In this document: positions 16,671 through 26,035 of the stretch, piece after piece
Layout of the letters: each line of letters begins with the position of its first letter
Numbering within the stretch: the first letter of the stretch is position 1
Assembly (NCBI RefSeq): GCF_002076895.1
Contig: NZ_CP020465.1
Coordinates: forward strand, 124,001 to 188,000
Direction: 5' to 3'
Length of the DNA: 64,000 nt
From: Cognaticolwellia beringensis
GTDB lineage: Bacteria; Pseudomonadota; Gammaproteobacteria; Enterobacterales; Alteromonadaceae
The notes under the pieces: generated by a model
Database searches by the model: none
What the model saw: only the letters and a program-made list of their open reading frames with translations
Told to the model about the DNA's origin: nothing
Program-made: the position numbers and the translations under genes

Positions 16671-19583
16671 CTAGTTGCTGACAACAATTAACCGCACAGC
16701 TTCAAACTGAATTTGTGCTTTTTCAATATATTCAGCTAAGGCATTTTTTTGCATCAAAATAAAGTCAATTTCTTGCTGACGCACACTTGGGTTTATTGCT
16801 TTTAGCGCCGTTAAACGTTGATGTTCTTCATCCATGGCTACTTGCATACCAGCAAGCGCTTTTGCTTGGATAGAAGAAATTTGCGCATCGGCATGTGCTT
16901 CTGCTTTGGCAACTAACGGAGCCACTTGGCTTCTTAATGCTTTAACTAATTGCAGTGCCACTTGTTTTTTCACCGGTGACAGTTGTTGATCTAATACTGT
17001 TTCGCTAACTTTATCGGCAAGGTTGTTACCATTTTTATCAACTAATATGCGAATAGGTGTAGTAGGCAAGTAACGGCCCAGTTGCAAATTGCTCGGAGCA
17101 ATAGCTTCTAAGGTGAAAATACACTCTAAGAAAAATGTACCAGCTGGCAGTGCCGGGTTTTTCAATAGGCCAATACTTGAGTTACCTATTTCATCAGACA
17201 GGACAAGGTCCATAGCACCACGTACCATAGGATGATCCCAGGTAATAAGTTGGTAGTTTTCAACTGCTAGTGCGGTATGACGGTTAAAAGTAATCGTTGT
17301 ACCGTCTTCAGGTAAGCAAGGGAAGTTAGTACACAACATATGCTCAGAAGGTTGCAGAGCAATGGCATTATCGGCTTTATCATCTTGTTGAATGCCAAAA
17401 ACATCCAATAACTGAAACATAAATTGTGGTAAATGAATTTGTTGATCTAACTTTTCAATTTTTTCAACTAAGGCATGTGCTTTACCTTGGCCCGAAGAGT
17501 GCAACTCAAGCAATTTATCTCGGCCTGATTCAAGGTCTTGTTTGATCGTTAAATGTTTCTCATGACTTTGCTTGATCAACGTTTCCGCTTCATTAGAATC
17601 CCAACTGGCGCTAAGTGCTAAATCAAACAATTTTTCACCAAAGGCGTTAAAAACTGCATGGCCAGTAATACACGTATGCTCAAATGCGTTTAACGCTTTT
17701 TTATACCATTTAAACAGTAAACTTTGCGCAGAGTCTTCAAAATAAGGCACGTGAATACGAATAGTCTCTGTCTGACCAATACGGTCTAAACGACCGATAC
17801 GTTGTTCTAGTAAATCTGGATTACGTGGTAAATCAAACAAGACTAAATGATGGGCAAATTGGAAGTTACGTCCTTCACTACCAATTTCAGAACACAATAG
17901 CACTTGAGCGCTATCTTCATCTTGAGCAAAGTAGGCGGCGGCACGGTCACGTTCAAAAATGCTTAAGCCTTCATGGAATACTGCAGCACGCATACCTTCT
18001 TTAACTCGCAACGCAGTTTCTAAGTCGATAGCTGTTTGCGCATTTGCACAAATAACTAAGACTTTTTCTTTCTTCAATGATTGTAAAAGCTCAATTAAAT
18101 AATCGACACGTGGGTCAATATCATACCAATCTTCATGGCTGTCTAAGCTGAACAATGTTTCTGGTGTAAAAATAAGTTTTGCTTGTGCTTGTGATTTTAA
18201 ATCTTCAGCAGTGCCTGACAATAATAGTTCATTGATAGCGTCTTGATAAGCTTCTGGCATTGCCATTGGCGCTGCATGTAATTCACGACCTGGAAAACCT
18301 TTTATGGTGTTACGGCTGTTACGAAACAATATACGACCTGTGCCATGACGGTCTAAAAGTTGATCCAGAATATGCTGGCGAGCATTTTTTTGCTCTGACT
18401 TTTCAGGATGATTTATTGCCGCAATATGTGCGCTGACATCGGCTTCGTGTAACAACGTGGTTAAGGTGGTTATTTGTTCGCTAGCAAGTGGTTCATCAGT
18501 GATCAGCGTATTGGCTGCATCCGCAACTTCAGTATAATGTTGTTCTTCTTCTGTAAACTTTTGATAGTCGAAGAAGCGATCAGGATCAAGTAAGCGTAAG
18601 CGCGCAAAGTGACCTTCATGACCTAATTGATCAGGTGTTGCGGTTAACAATAAAACCCCAGGTATGGTTTGCGCTAATTGCTCAATACATTGATATTCAA
18701 TGCTGGCATTATCTTGCTGCCAACTTAAATGGTGCGCCTCGTCGACAACCATCAGGTCCCATTCTTCATCAATCATCGCTTCATACCAGCGAGGATTTTT
18801 GGTAATAAAGCCAAGATTAACTAGCACCAGTTGTTCTTGGCTAAATGGATTTTCATCATCGCCGTTATCTGAGGTCTCTTCACAGCGACTTTCATCAAAA
18901 ATACTAAACGGCAGATTAAAACGACGTAACATTTCAACCAACCATTGGTGCATTAATGACTCTGGTACAATAATTAGCACACGTTTAGCACGGCCTGTTA
19001 CTAATTGTTGATGAATAATTAAGCCAGCTTCAATGGTTTTACCTAAACCCACTTCATCAGCTAACAAAACCCGAGGTGCAAAGCGACTACCCACTTCTTC
19101 AGCAATATATAATTGGTGTGGGATCAAGCTAACACGGCCGCCGCTTAGGCCTGTTAAATCTGATTGTTGTTGGCTAAATTGATGATGTAAACAGTCTTTT
19201 CTTAAACGAAACCAATCAAGGCGATCAATTTGTCCGTTAAGGAGGCGATCGTGAGGTTTATTAAATTTAATGAAATGATCAATCATCATTTCTTTTAATG
19301 AACAAGCTTCGCCCGTGTCTTGTCTAACACCAAAGTAAGTTAATAAATTATTATTTTCTTCGAATGATTCAACGGTAAGCGACCAACCTTCATGGCTTGG
19401 AATATTATCGCCAGCATTAAAAATAACTCGGGTTAAAGGTGCATTATCTATGGCATATTGTCTTGCATCCCCTGTAGCCGTAAATACGATAGTAACAAAA
19501 CGACCTTCGACAGCGGTAACGGTACCTAGTCCTTGATCTGACTCACTATCACTAATCCAGCGTTGTCCAGGGTAAAATGACAT
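16671..19583 (-). CDS. rapA: RNA polymerase-associated ATP-dependent protein RapA
   Basis: RapA (HepA) is a Swi2/Snf2-type ATPase that binds RNA polymerase and promotes its recycling. The 970-residue product matches E. coli RapA throughout: N-terminal Tudor-like region beginning GQRWISDSESDQGLG, Walker A DEVGLGKT (176-183), Walker B DEAHH (281-285), motif V SEIGSEGRNFQ, motif VI QRIGRLDRIGQ, and the conserved end RLIVV. The ATG at 19583 matches the E. coli start and has GGAG upstream. An in-frame ATG at 19628 would add 15 residues not found in the family. Confidence 0.95.
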   Translation of the reverse strand: MSFYPGQRWISDSESDQGLGTVTAVEGRFVTIVFTATGDARQYAIDNAPLTRVIFNAGDNIPSHEGWSLTVESFEENNNLLTYFGVRQDTGEACSLKEMMIDHFIKFNKPHDRLLNGQIDRLDWFRLRKDCLHHQFSQQQSDLTGLSGGRVSLIPHQLYIAEEVGSRFAPRVLLADEVGLGKTIEAGLIIHQQLVTGRAKRVLIIVPESLMHQWLVEMLRRFNLPFSIFDESRCEETSDNGDDENPFSQEQLVLVNLGFITKNPRWYEAMIDEEWDLMVVDEAHHLSWQQDNASIEYQCIEQLAQTIPGVLLLTATPDQLGHEGHFARLRLLDPDRFFDYQKFTEEEQHYTEVADAANTLITDEPLASEQITTLTTLLHEADVSAHIAAINHPEKSEQKNARQHILDQLLDRHGTGRILFRNSRNTIKGFPGRELHAAPMAMPEAYQDAINELLLSGTAEDLKSQAQAKLIFTPETLFSLDSHEDWYDIDPRVDYLIELLQSLKKEKVLVICANAQTAIDLETALRVKEGMRAAVFHEGLSIFERDRAAAYFAQDEDSAQVLLCSEIGSEGRNFQFAHHLVLFDLPRNPDLLEQRIGRLDRIGQTETIRIHVPYFEDSAQSLLFKWYKKALNAFEHTCITGHAVFNAFGEKLFDLALSASWDSNEAETLIKQSHEKHLTIKQDLESGRDKLLELHSSGQGKAHALVEKIEKLDQQIHLPQFMFQLLDVFGIQQDDKADNAIALQPSEHMLCTNFPCLPEDGTTITFNRHTALAVENYQLITWDHPMVRGAMDLVLSDEIGNSSIGLLKNPALPAGTFFLECIFTLEAIAPSNLQLGRYLPTTPIRILVDKNGNNLADKVSETVLDQQLSPVKKQVALQLVKALRSQVAPLVAKAEAHADAQISSIQAKALAGMQVAMDEEHQRLTALKAINPSVRQQEIDFILMQKNALAEYIEKAQIQFEAVRLIVVSN

Positions 19584-19994
19584 AAAAAAAAACTCCAACT
19601 CAATAACTCGCGTAAAAATACACGTCAAAAAAAGGGCGCTATAGTATCGTTAATCATAGAAGTGATCATTAAATAAATCAGTAAAAGCATACTTTTTTTA
19701 TTTAAAATTAATCGAATTTAATTTTGTTTTAAGTCATAGCGCATTCCCAGCACAATAATAGTCCTTGATACTTAAGGCTTAATCAGTAAAAAGCTGCTTG
19801 CTTGCGGGGAAATAAACTGTAGAGTGGTTATAAGCTTGATGGTACAAGCTGTTTATATTGTTGTAAAAGCAATTATATAAATGAATGATTATTAAATTAT
19901 TTTGGTTAGATGAGTTATCAACTTTTTGTGGTTTCTGGCAGCTGTTTCTAACAAACAACGCTGTGGAGCCTTCAACTTGTGAAAGGATTTTCAT
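19584..19994. other. 411-bp divergent intergenic region (rapA / phoH-like)
   Basis: AT-rich region that must hold promoters for rapA and the PhoH-like gene. GAAAGGA lies seven bases before the PhoH-like ATG. No repeats or RNA genes noticed. A 71-codon minus-strand frame here looks spurious. Confidence 0.5.
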
Positions 19995-21374
19995 ATGACA
20001 GTAAATAAAATTATTTATGTTTTAGATACCAATATATTATTACACGAACCCTTCGCCTTCCTCTCTTTCAAAGAACATGATGTTGTCGTACCGATGACGG
20101 TATTAGAAGAATTAGATTCTATTAAAGATCGCAACAAAGATGTGAGCCGTGATGCGCGAGTTGCCATCAGAGCGCTTGAAGATACTTTAGTTAATGCATC
20201 ACCAGAGCAAGTGCTTTCTGGTGTTAAATTACCGCAAAATGATGAGCTACACCCGAGCGGATGTTTATCCATTTTTAACGATTATGCCTTAGACGAAAGC
20301 AAGGTAAAGTTGTCGTTTAATGAAAATGATAATCGCATTATTAGTACGGCTATTTATTTACAAGCACAAAACCCAAAAAACAAAGTGGTGCTGGTGACAA
20401 AAGATATTAACATGCGCTTAAAGGCAAAAGGTGCAGGACTTGCTTTTGTTGAAGACTACCGTACTGATCAGCTGATTGATGATATTCAATTTTTAACCAA
20501 AGGTTATCACCAATTTACGGGTGATTTCTGGCAGCACGTAAAAGAATGCGAAAGTGAAACCCAAGGTCGTAATACCACCCACTACATTAAACGCGATTTA
20601 TTGCCCAACAGTTATATCAATGAATACCTTATTGATGAAGGTGAACATTTTGCGGGTAAAATTACCGGCGGGGACGATGAAAAGTTATCAATAGTCGATT
20701 TAAGTCGTGAACGCTTAATGGCAAAGCAAGCATGGGGCATTCATCCAAAAAACATTTATCAAGGTATGGCGATGGATGCTTTGCTTGATCCAACCATTGA
20801 TTTAGTTATTCTCACCGGACCGGCAGGATGTGGTAAAACATTGCTTGCGTTGGCTACAGCGTTAGAACAAGTTATTGAACGCGGGCTATACGATAAAATT
20901 ATTGTCACGCGCAGCACCCCTGAAATAGCAGAATCAATAGGGTTTTTACCCGGTACGGAAGAAGAAAAAATGGCACCTTGGTTAGCCGCCATAACCGACT
21001 CGTTAGAAGTGTTGCACAAGCAGGACGAAAATATGAATGGCAGCCTGGATTATATTATGGACAAAGCGAATATTCAGTTTAAGTCAGTTAACTTTATGCG
21101 TGGTCGGAGCATACAAAATGCGCTGGTGTTACTTGATGAATGCCAGAACTTAACGGCTTCACAGTTGAAAACCATTATTACTCGCTGTGGCGAAGGTACA
21201 AAAATAGTTTGTTCAGGTAACTTAGCGCAAATTGATAGTAACTATTTAACCGCAGTCACCTCTGGCTTAACTTACATCGTTGAGCGTTTTAAAGACTTTC
21301 CAGGCAGTAGTAATATCAATTTAAATGGCGTGGTACGTAGTCGTTTAGCGTCTTTTGCGGAAGAAAATTTATAA
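19995..21374 (+). CDS. PhoH family ATPase with N-terminal PIN domain (PhoH2 type)
   Basis: 459 residues. An N-terminal PIN-like nuclease domain (about 5-150) carries the acidic VLDTN motif with Asp11, the VLEELD motif, and a late aspartate in VTKDINMRLKAKG. The C-terminal PhoH domain (about 240-459) has Walker A GPAGCGKT (275-282) and Walker B LLDECQN (Asp381). PIN-PhoH fusions are reported as RNA helicase/ribonucleases; the cellular role in Gammaproteobacteria is unclear. GAAAGGA sets the start. The gene stands alone upstream of the histidine kinase, with a 123-bp gap. Confidence 0.9.
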   Translation: MTVNKIIYVLDTNILLHEPFAFLSFKEHDVVVPMTVLEELDSIKDRNKDVSRDARVAIRALEDTLVNASPEQVLSGVKLPQNDELHPSGCLSIFNDYALDESKVKLSFNENDNRIISTAIYLQAQNPKNKVVLVTKDINMRLKAKGAGLAFVEDYRTDQLIDDIQFLTKGYHQFTGDFWQHVKECESETQGRNTTHYIKRDLLPNSYINEYLIDEGEHFAGKITGGDDEKLSIVDLSRERLMAKQAWGIHPKNIYQGMAMDALLDPTIDLVILTGPAGCGKTLLALATALEQVIERGLYDKIIVTRSTPEIAESIGFLPGTEEEKMAPWLAAITDSLEVLHKQDENMNGSLDYIMDKANIQFKSVNFMRGRSIQNALVLLDECQNLTASQLKTIITRCGEGTKIVCSGNLAQIDSNYLTAVTSGLTYIVERFKDFPGSSNINLNGVVRSRLASFAEENL

Positions 21375-21387
21375 GTCGCTAGGTCAC

Positions 21388-21420
21388 GGTGATATCAGTC
21401 AATGTTAATGATATCGCCGT
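21388..21420 (+). terminator. candidate terminator after the PhoH-like gene
   Basis: Arms CGGTGATATC and GATATCGCCG (one mismatch) enclose a 13-nt loop and are followed by a short T-rich stretch. Weak by terminator standards. Confidence 0.45.
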
Positions 21421-21497
21421 TAATCTTTTCAATGCTGTTCTCAACGGCTACTTTGATTTAATATTAAGTCATAAAGTTAACGATAAATTGTTGATGA

Positions 21498-24400
21498 GTG
21501 AGCCATCAGCGCACTTTAGGTTTATTTAATTATCAGGGCTTCTTAGTGTTAGCAGAAAATTCAAAAGAACAACTTTTTCAACGCTACAATAAATCGGTAA
21601 TTATGGTCTTTACAAGCATTATGCTATTGACCTTCATTATTACGCTTTATAGTTATTATCTTGCCCGTGACGCCCACCTTAACGATAAGTTAACGGAAAT
21701 GAGTCGGTATAGTACCCAGCTAAACAATAAGCTGACGAGTACTGTTGAAACACTGACGGGTATTCGTGATTTAGCTGAATATTATTTACGTTTCCCGGCA
21801 GAATTAACCAGCAAAGCTCCCTCACTGCGACAAGAAGGTAAATATTTTTATCAGAATAAAAATCGCCAGAATCTAACTACAAATAATCGCATCATGAGTG
21901 GGAATATCACAGGCGTTGGCCGCATCGACGCTTTTACTCAATCATTTGTGCATGAGTTAATAATGGCAAATGCATTAACACCAGCATTTGTTACTGCGCA
22001 GGAGTCGATTAAAGAAGCTAACTGGTTGTATTACATTTCAGTGCGACGCTTTGTTAATTTATATCCTTGGGTACCTAGAAATATTTGGCAATATAGTGAT
22101 CAAAGCTTAACTAATGGATTAATGCTAAAGATTAAAGGCTCAAAGCTTAAGGATGAAAAATTTTGGTCCCAGCCTTATGTTGATTCTGCCGGTAAAGGTT
22201 TAAATGCTGCTTTGGGCATGGGCGTTTATTTAGATAATGAGATAAAAGGGGCGGTGGTAATTGATATTAATACGGCGGGCTTTTATAACTATTTGCCTAA
22301 TATAAGCGATAAAGATCATGGCTATATTATTGTTGATAAGCATAGTCATGTTTTATTGCATAAAAATATCGCTAATTTAACGCTAAATGCAAATACCGCT
22401 TTTAGTGATGCTGCGCCGTTACAATTAAACCAATTTAGTTATCAAACGCTATTAAACCTGCCGGCAAGTGCTGAAATTGGTGACTGGGTGGTGCAACGAA
22501 AGCAACTGCCAGTTAATAATTGGATACTACTTGAGTATCATCGAAAAAATAGTTTTTATGCGGTAATTAATCAGCGCTTTATCTCGATATTAGTTGGGGT
22601 TTTTTTCGGTTTGTTAAGTTTATTAGTGGTGATTTATTACGTGACACATCGCTCATTCATTGCGCCATCAAAAAAATTCATTAGTCATATTGAATATTGT
22701 TCAGCGGGTGATCCGGGTAAAATACAACCATCTGATGAGTGGCGACATTGGTTTAAAATCGTTGAAGACTTGTTTGGCGATAATCGTAGCTTAATGCAGC
22801 GTTTAAAAGATCAAAACAATGAGTTAGATTTAAGGGTGAAAGAAAAAACCCAAGCATTATTATATAAAAGTGAGCAACATCAGCGTGACTATGCCTTACT
22901 GCGTTCAGTGATGGATGCTATTCCAGATTATATTCTATTTAATGATCAACAAGGTCTTTTAATTGGTTGTAATAAAGCGGTTGAACAACTTGTATCACAA
23001 AAAGAAGCTGATATTTTAGGTGGCAAAATTAATGACTTTATTGCGACGGATATCGGCGAAGTCGTCGCTCAGAGAATTGTTGAAAATCAACGAGGTAATG
23101 CAACTACGACCTATCATCAAACCGTTTCAACTGAGCAGAATACCTATGAAATTTATCAAGCGCCGTTTTATGGTGAACTGAATGAGTCACTCGGTAGTAT
23201 TATTTTAATTCGTGATGTTACGCAGCAATTCGAGATTAACCAAGCCCTGCAGCGAGCTAAAAATCAAGCCGAAGAAGCCAATCAAATTAAAAGCCAATTT
23301 TTAGCGAATATGAGTCATGAAATTCGCACGCCCATTAATGCCATTCAAGGTATGTTTTTTCTGTTACAACAAAGTAGCCTGAATAAAATCCAGGAACAAT
23401 ATTTGGGGAATGCACAAACAGCTTCGAATACATTGCTATATTTAGTCAATGAATTACTGGATTCAGCAAAAGTAGAATCTGGCAATATGTATGTACATAA
23501 AGAGCAGATAGAACTGGAAAGCATTGTATCGCAGGCACTTAATTTAAATATTGCAGCACTCGTTGGTAAAGATTTAAGTTTAAATGTCGCCATTGATAGC
23601 CAAGTACCTTTATATATTCATACTGACACAATGCGCTTAGTACAAGTGTTGAGTAATTTACTCAATAATGCGATTAAATTTACTGAGCGGGGTAAAGTTG
23701 AACTTACCGTGTCATTATCTTGCGCAGCTAATGATCTTAATCAAGCTAATAATAACGAGATTTTATTTAAAGTTAAAGACTCGGGTATAGGCATAGAGAA
23801 ATCAAAACAAGTAGACTTATTTGAAGCATTTAAACAAGTGGATGAGTCTATGACCCGAGTTTATGGCGGTACTGGACTTGGGCTATCAATATGCCAACAT
23901 ATTGCGCAATTACTGGGGGGGGAAATTACCATAGAGAGTGCTTTAGACCAAGGCGCTGAATTTACCTTAGCTTTACCTTTAGACATACCTTTGGAGTTAC
24001 CGGATAATGAAGCTGACGATAGCCATTATTCTGAGCGACTTTTATCTAAGTTTACAGCGCAATTATCGACAACTGCTGTGTTTAATTCAGCGGTAAATAT
24101 ACCCGATAAATTACGAGAAAACTTTACCGATATTGCCCAGCCCATTATTGATATTTCAAGCTTTACTGCGCTAGCAACTGTTACTGATAAAACCTCTAAA
24201 ATATTATTTGTTAATAGTAATCAGTACCCGCAAGGCTTTACAGAGATTGAGTTGGCTATGATAAAGCAAGAAGTTACTGTGCTTGCGTTATGCCAGCCAA
24301 GAACAAGTATTATCGCAACTCAACTACTTGAACAACTAAGCCGATACCGGATTAATTATTTGTTACTTGAAATGCCATTGTATCGAGATGTTATTGCTAA

Positions 24401-24890
24401 GTTGGCTAATGAGCTTAAGCGAGTACCAGCAAGCGTTACATTAATCAATGATAACGTTACAACTGAGACGCTTGAGGTTGCTGTCGTTCGGCCTGAAATA
24501 ATGCCCAGTCTCTCAGGACTAAAAATATTGTTAGTTGAGGACAATCTGGTTAATCAATTAGTCGCAATTAAACTATTAGAATCTATGCAGGCGTATGTGG
24601 TTGTTGCGCAAAATGGCCAAGAAGCGTTAGAGAAGTTACCACAAGAAAATTTTGACATTATTCTAATGGATATTCAAATGCCGGTCATGGATGGACTAAC
24701 AGCAACCGAACATATTCGTGCACAACAGCAATATAACCAATTACCGATTATCGCCATGACAGCGCATGCGCGTGAAGAAGACAAGCAGCAATGTATAGCG
24801 GCCGGCATGAACTTACATATTGCTAAGCCTATTAGCTTGACTGTACTACGCGATAGTATTTTGTCGCAAGTGAGCAATACGCAGGATTAA
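21498..24890 (+). CDS. hybrid sensor histidine kinase with periplasmic sensor, PAS and receiver domains
   Basis: 1130-residue inner-membrane sensor. TM1 spans about 33-55, a periplasmic Cache-like sensor about 56-350, and TM2 about 355-378. A short coiled segment and a PAS domain (about 465-590) follow. HisKA has NMSHEIRTP with phospho-acceptor His607. HATPase_c has an N-box NLLNNAIKF, DSGIGI and GGTGLGLSI. The C-terminal receiver has Asp1058 in LMDIQMPVMDG. A degenerate region (about 840-985) sits between kinase and receiver; no Hpt domain is visible, so phosphotransfer must use a separate partner. The signal is unknown. GTG at 21498 has no clear ribosome-binding site; GTG at 21546 (AGGG upstream) is a good alternative. 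Its stop codon overlaps that of the next, convergent gene. Confidence 0.9.
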   Translation: MSHQRTLGLFNYQGFLVLAENSKEQLFQRYNKSVIMVFTSIMLLTFIITLYSYYLARDAHLNDKLTEMSRYSTQLNNKLTSTVETLTGIRDLAEYYLRFPAELTSKAPSLRQEGKYFYQNKNRQNLTTNNRIMSGNITGVGRIDAFTQSFVHELIMANALTPAFVTAQESIKEANWLYYISVRRFVNLYPWVPRNIWQYSDQSLTNGLMLKIKGSKLKDEKFWSQPYVDSAGKGLNAALGMGVYLDNEIKGAVVIDINTAGFYNYLPNISDKDHGYIIVDKHSHVLLHKNIANLTLNANTAFSDAAPLQLNQFSYQTLLNLPASAEIGDWVVQRKQLPVNNWILLEYHRKNSFYAVINQRFISILVGVFFGLLSLLVVIYYVTHRSFIAPSKKFISHIEYCSAGDPGKIQPSDEWRHWFKIVEDLFGDNRSLMQRLKDQNNELDLRVKEKTQALLYKSEQHQRDYALLRSVMDAIPDYILFNDQQGLLIGCNKAVEQLVSQKEADILGGKINDFIATDIGEVVAQRIVENQRGNATTTYHQTVSTEQNTYEIYQAPFYGELNESLGSIILIRDVTQQFEINQALQRAKNQAEEANQIKSQFLANMSHEIRTPINAIQGMFFLLQQSSLNKIQEQYLGNAQTASNTLLYLVNELLDSAKVESGNMYVHKEQIELESIVSQALNLNIAALVGKDLSLNVAIDSQVPLYIHTDTMRLVQVLSNLLNNAIKFTERGKVELTVSLSCAANDLNQANNNEILFKVKDSGIGIEKSKQVDLFEAFKQVDESMTRVYGGTGLGLSICQHIAQLLGGEITIESALDQGAEFTLALPLDIPLELPDNEADDSHYSERLLSKFTAQLSTTAVFNSAVNIPDKLRENFTDIAQPIIDISSFTALATVTDKTSKILFVNSNQYPQGFTEIELAMIKQEVTVLALCQPRTSIIATQLLEQLSRYRINYLLLEMPLYRDVIAKLANELKRVPASVTLINDNVTTETLEVAVVRPEIMPSLSGLKILLVEDNLVNQLVAIKLLESMQAYVVVAQNGQEALEKLPQENFDIILMDIQMPVMDGLTATEHIRAQQQYNQLPIIAMTAHAREEDKQQCIAAGMNLHIAKPISLTVLRDSILSQVSNTQD

Positions 24891-25873
24891 TTTAGGCTAT
24901 TGCTATTGGTCTCAGCGCTAGGCTCAGCAAAAAATGCCTCTGCATAGTAACGGCCATTGCGAATCGCAAACTCAGAATCGGCTGTTAACTCGCCAACCCG
25001 CATCAGGGCAGGGCCCGTTGGCTCGGCTAGAATATACGCTAAACCATCAACTGTAATGGTAAGTTCGTTACCTTTGCTTGGAATATTAATGGCGAGTAAA
25101 GCATGATTATCGATAAAAACTAACATCATTTTCATTCGTGGCATTAGCGCCCTATAAATCGCGGCGGTGAGTGTGACTTTACTGTCGCAATCACCTTGGT
25201 TTTGAAATAGTGTTTGCAGTGGAGGATTAAAGCCAGCGCCTGTAGAAGTGGTTCTTGATTCTAAAGTTGAATAAGGAATGCTTTGCACAAAGCCGAGGAC
25301 ATAATCGCCGACCTCTCTAACATTTTGACTGGAAACTTTGTTTAAAATAAGCGCCTTTAGTACAGAAAAATCAGCAACGGAAGTTTGTGCAAATCGAACA
25401 TGATCAGGCTTAATAGATACATTATTATCATAAGAGACAAATTGGGTGTAAAAATTACGGGCTAAATGTTCACTCATGAAGCCTTGTTTAAGCTTAGTTA
25501 TGGTTTTATAGGCTTGGTCAAGGGTATTTTGGTTATCACTTTTTAGCTCAATTTGTAAATTATCGCCAGTCCCTATAAATTTTGTTTGTACATTGTCGAT
25601 TGGGTTCTGGCTGAGCTTTTGTCTGATTTTTTGATCGACGTATTTTTTTGCATGCGGGGCGCTGTAGCCTTTAAAGTTTCTAAAACGATCAAATATAATG
25701 ACTTTATTAATAGCAAAGCTCAATGATTGTGTTTGTTGAGCTTGGTCTAGCCATTGGTAATTGAATTGAACATATTCATCTGTGATTTTTTTACTAAAAT
25801 CAAGCTGCTCCGCCCAGGCATAGCTTGGCAAACCTAATATTAAAAATACAACAATTCCAATAAATCTCACCAC
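24887..25873 (-). CDS. periplasmic transglutaminase-like protein
   Basis: 328 residues with a signal peptide (about 1-21, AWA-E). The second half has a transglutaminase/cysteine-protease-like core: Cys229 in NQGDCDSK, His257 in DNHALL and an acid at Glu284 in AEPTGP, in the order expected for a Cys-His-Asp/Glu triad. Either peptide-bond cleavage or crosslinking is possible, and the substrate is unknown. The start is GTG-GTG (25873/25870) preceded by AAGG; the second GTG has the better spacing. It is convergent with the histidine kinase gene, the two stop codons sharing the sequence TTAA, so there is no room for a conventional terminator between them. Confidence 0.8.
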   Translation of the reverse strand: MVRFIGIVVFLILGLPSYAWAEQLDFSKKITDEYVQFNYQWLDQAQQTQSLSFAINKVIIFDRFRNFKGYSAPHAKKYVDQKIRQKLSQNPIDNVQTKFIGTGDNLQIELKSDNQNTLDQAYKTITKLKQGFMSEHLARNFYTQFVSYDNNVSIKPDHVRFAQTSVADFSVLKALILNKVSSQNVREVGDYVLGFVQSIPYSTLESRTTSTGAGFNPPLQTLFQNQGDCDSKVTLTAAIYRALMPRMKMMLVFIDNHALLAINIPSKGNELTITVDGLAYILAEPTGPALMRVGELTADSEFAIRNGRYYAEAFFAEPSAETNSNSLN

Positions 25874-25896
25874 TGACCTTTATCCTGAGCAGTTAA

Positions 25897-25912
25897 TTAA
25901 TCAACTTGGTAT
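25897..25912 (+). repeat. dispersed intergenic motif, copy 2
   Basis: TTAATCAACTTGGTAT inside the longer AGTTAATTAATCAACTTGG context, followed by ATAAAGCTTA. It lies in the divergent gap between the transglutaminase-like and acyl-CoA dehydrogenase genes. Confidence 0.6.
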
Positions 25913-26035
25913 AAAGCTTACTTTAATTTTTGCTGGCAAGCTAATTTCTCACTTTAGCTTTACTTTTACTGTGTTTCATATATATTCAAACAAGCGTTTT
26001 AATTAATTGTTTAAATTACCTGTTCGGAGAATGTA

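Noticed and set aside
19779..19994. 71-codon minus-strand frame in the rapA/phoH gap
   Set aside because: It spans the likely phoH promoter and ribosome-binding region, has no homology I recognise and no ribosome-binding site.
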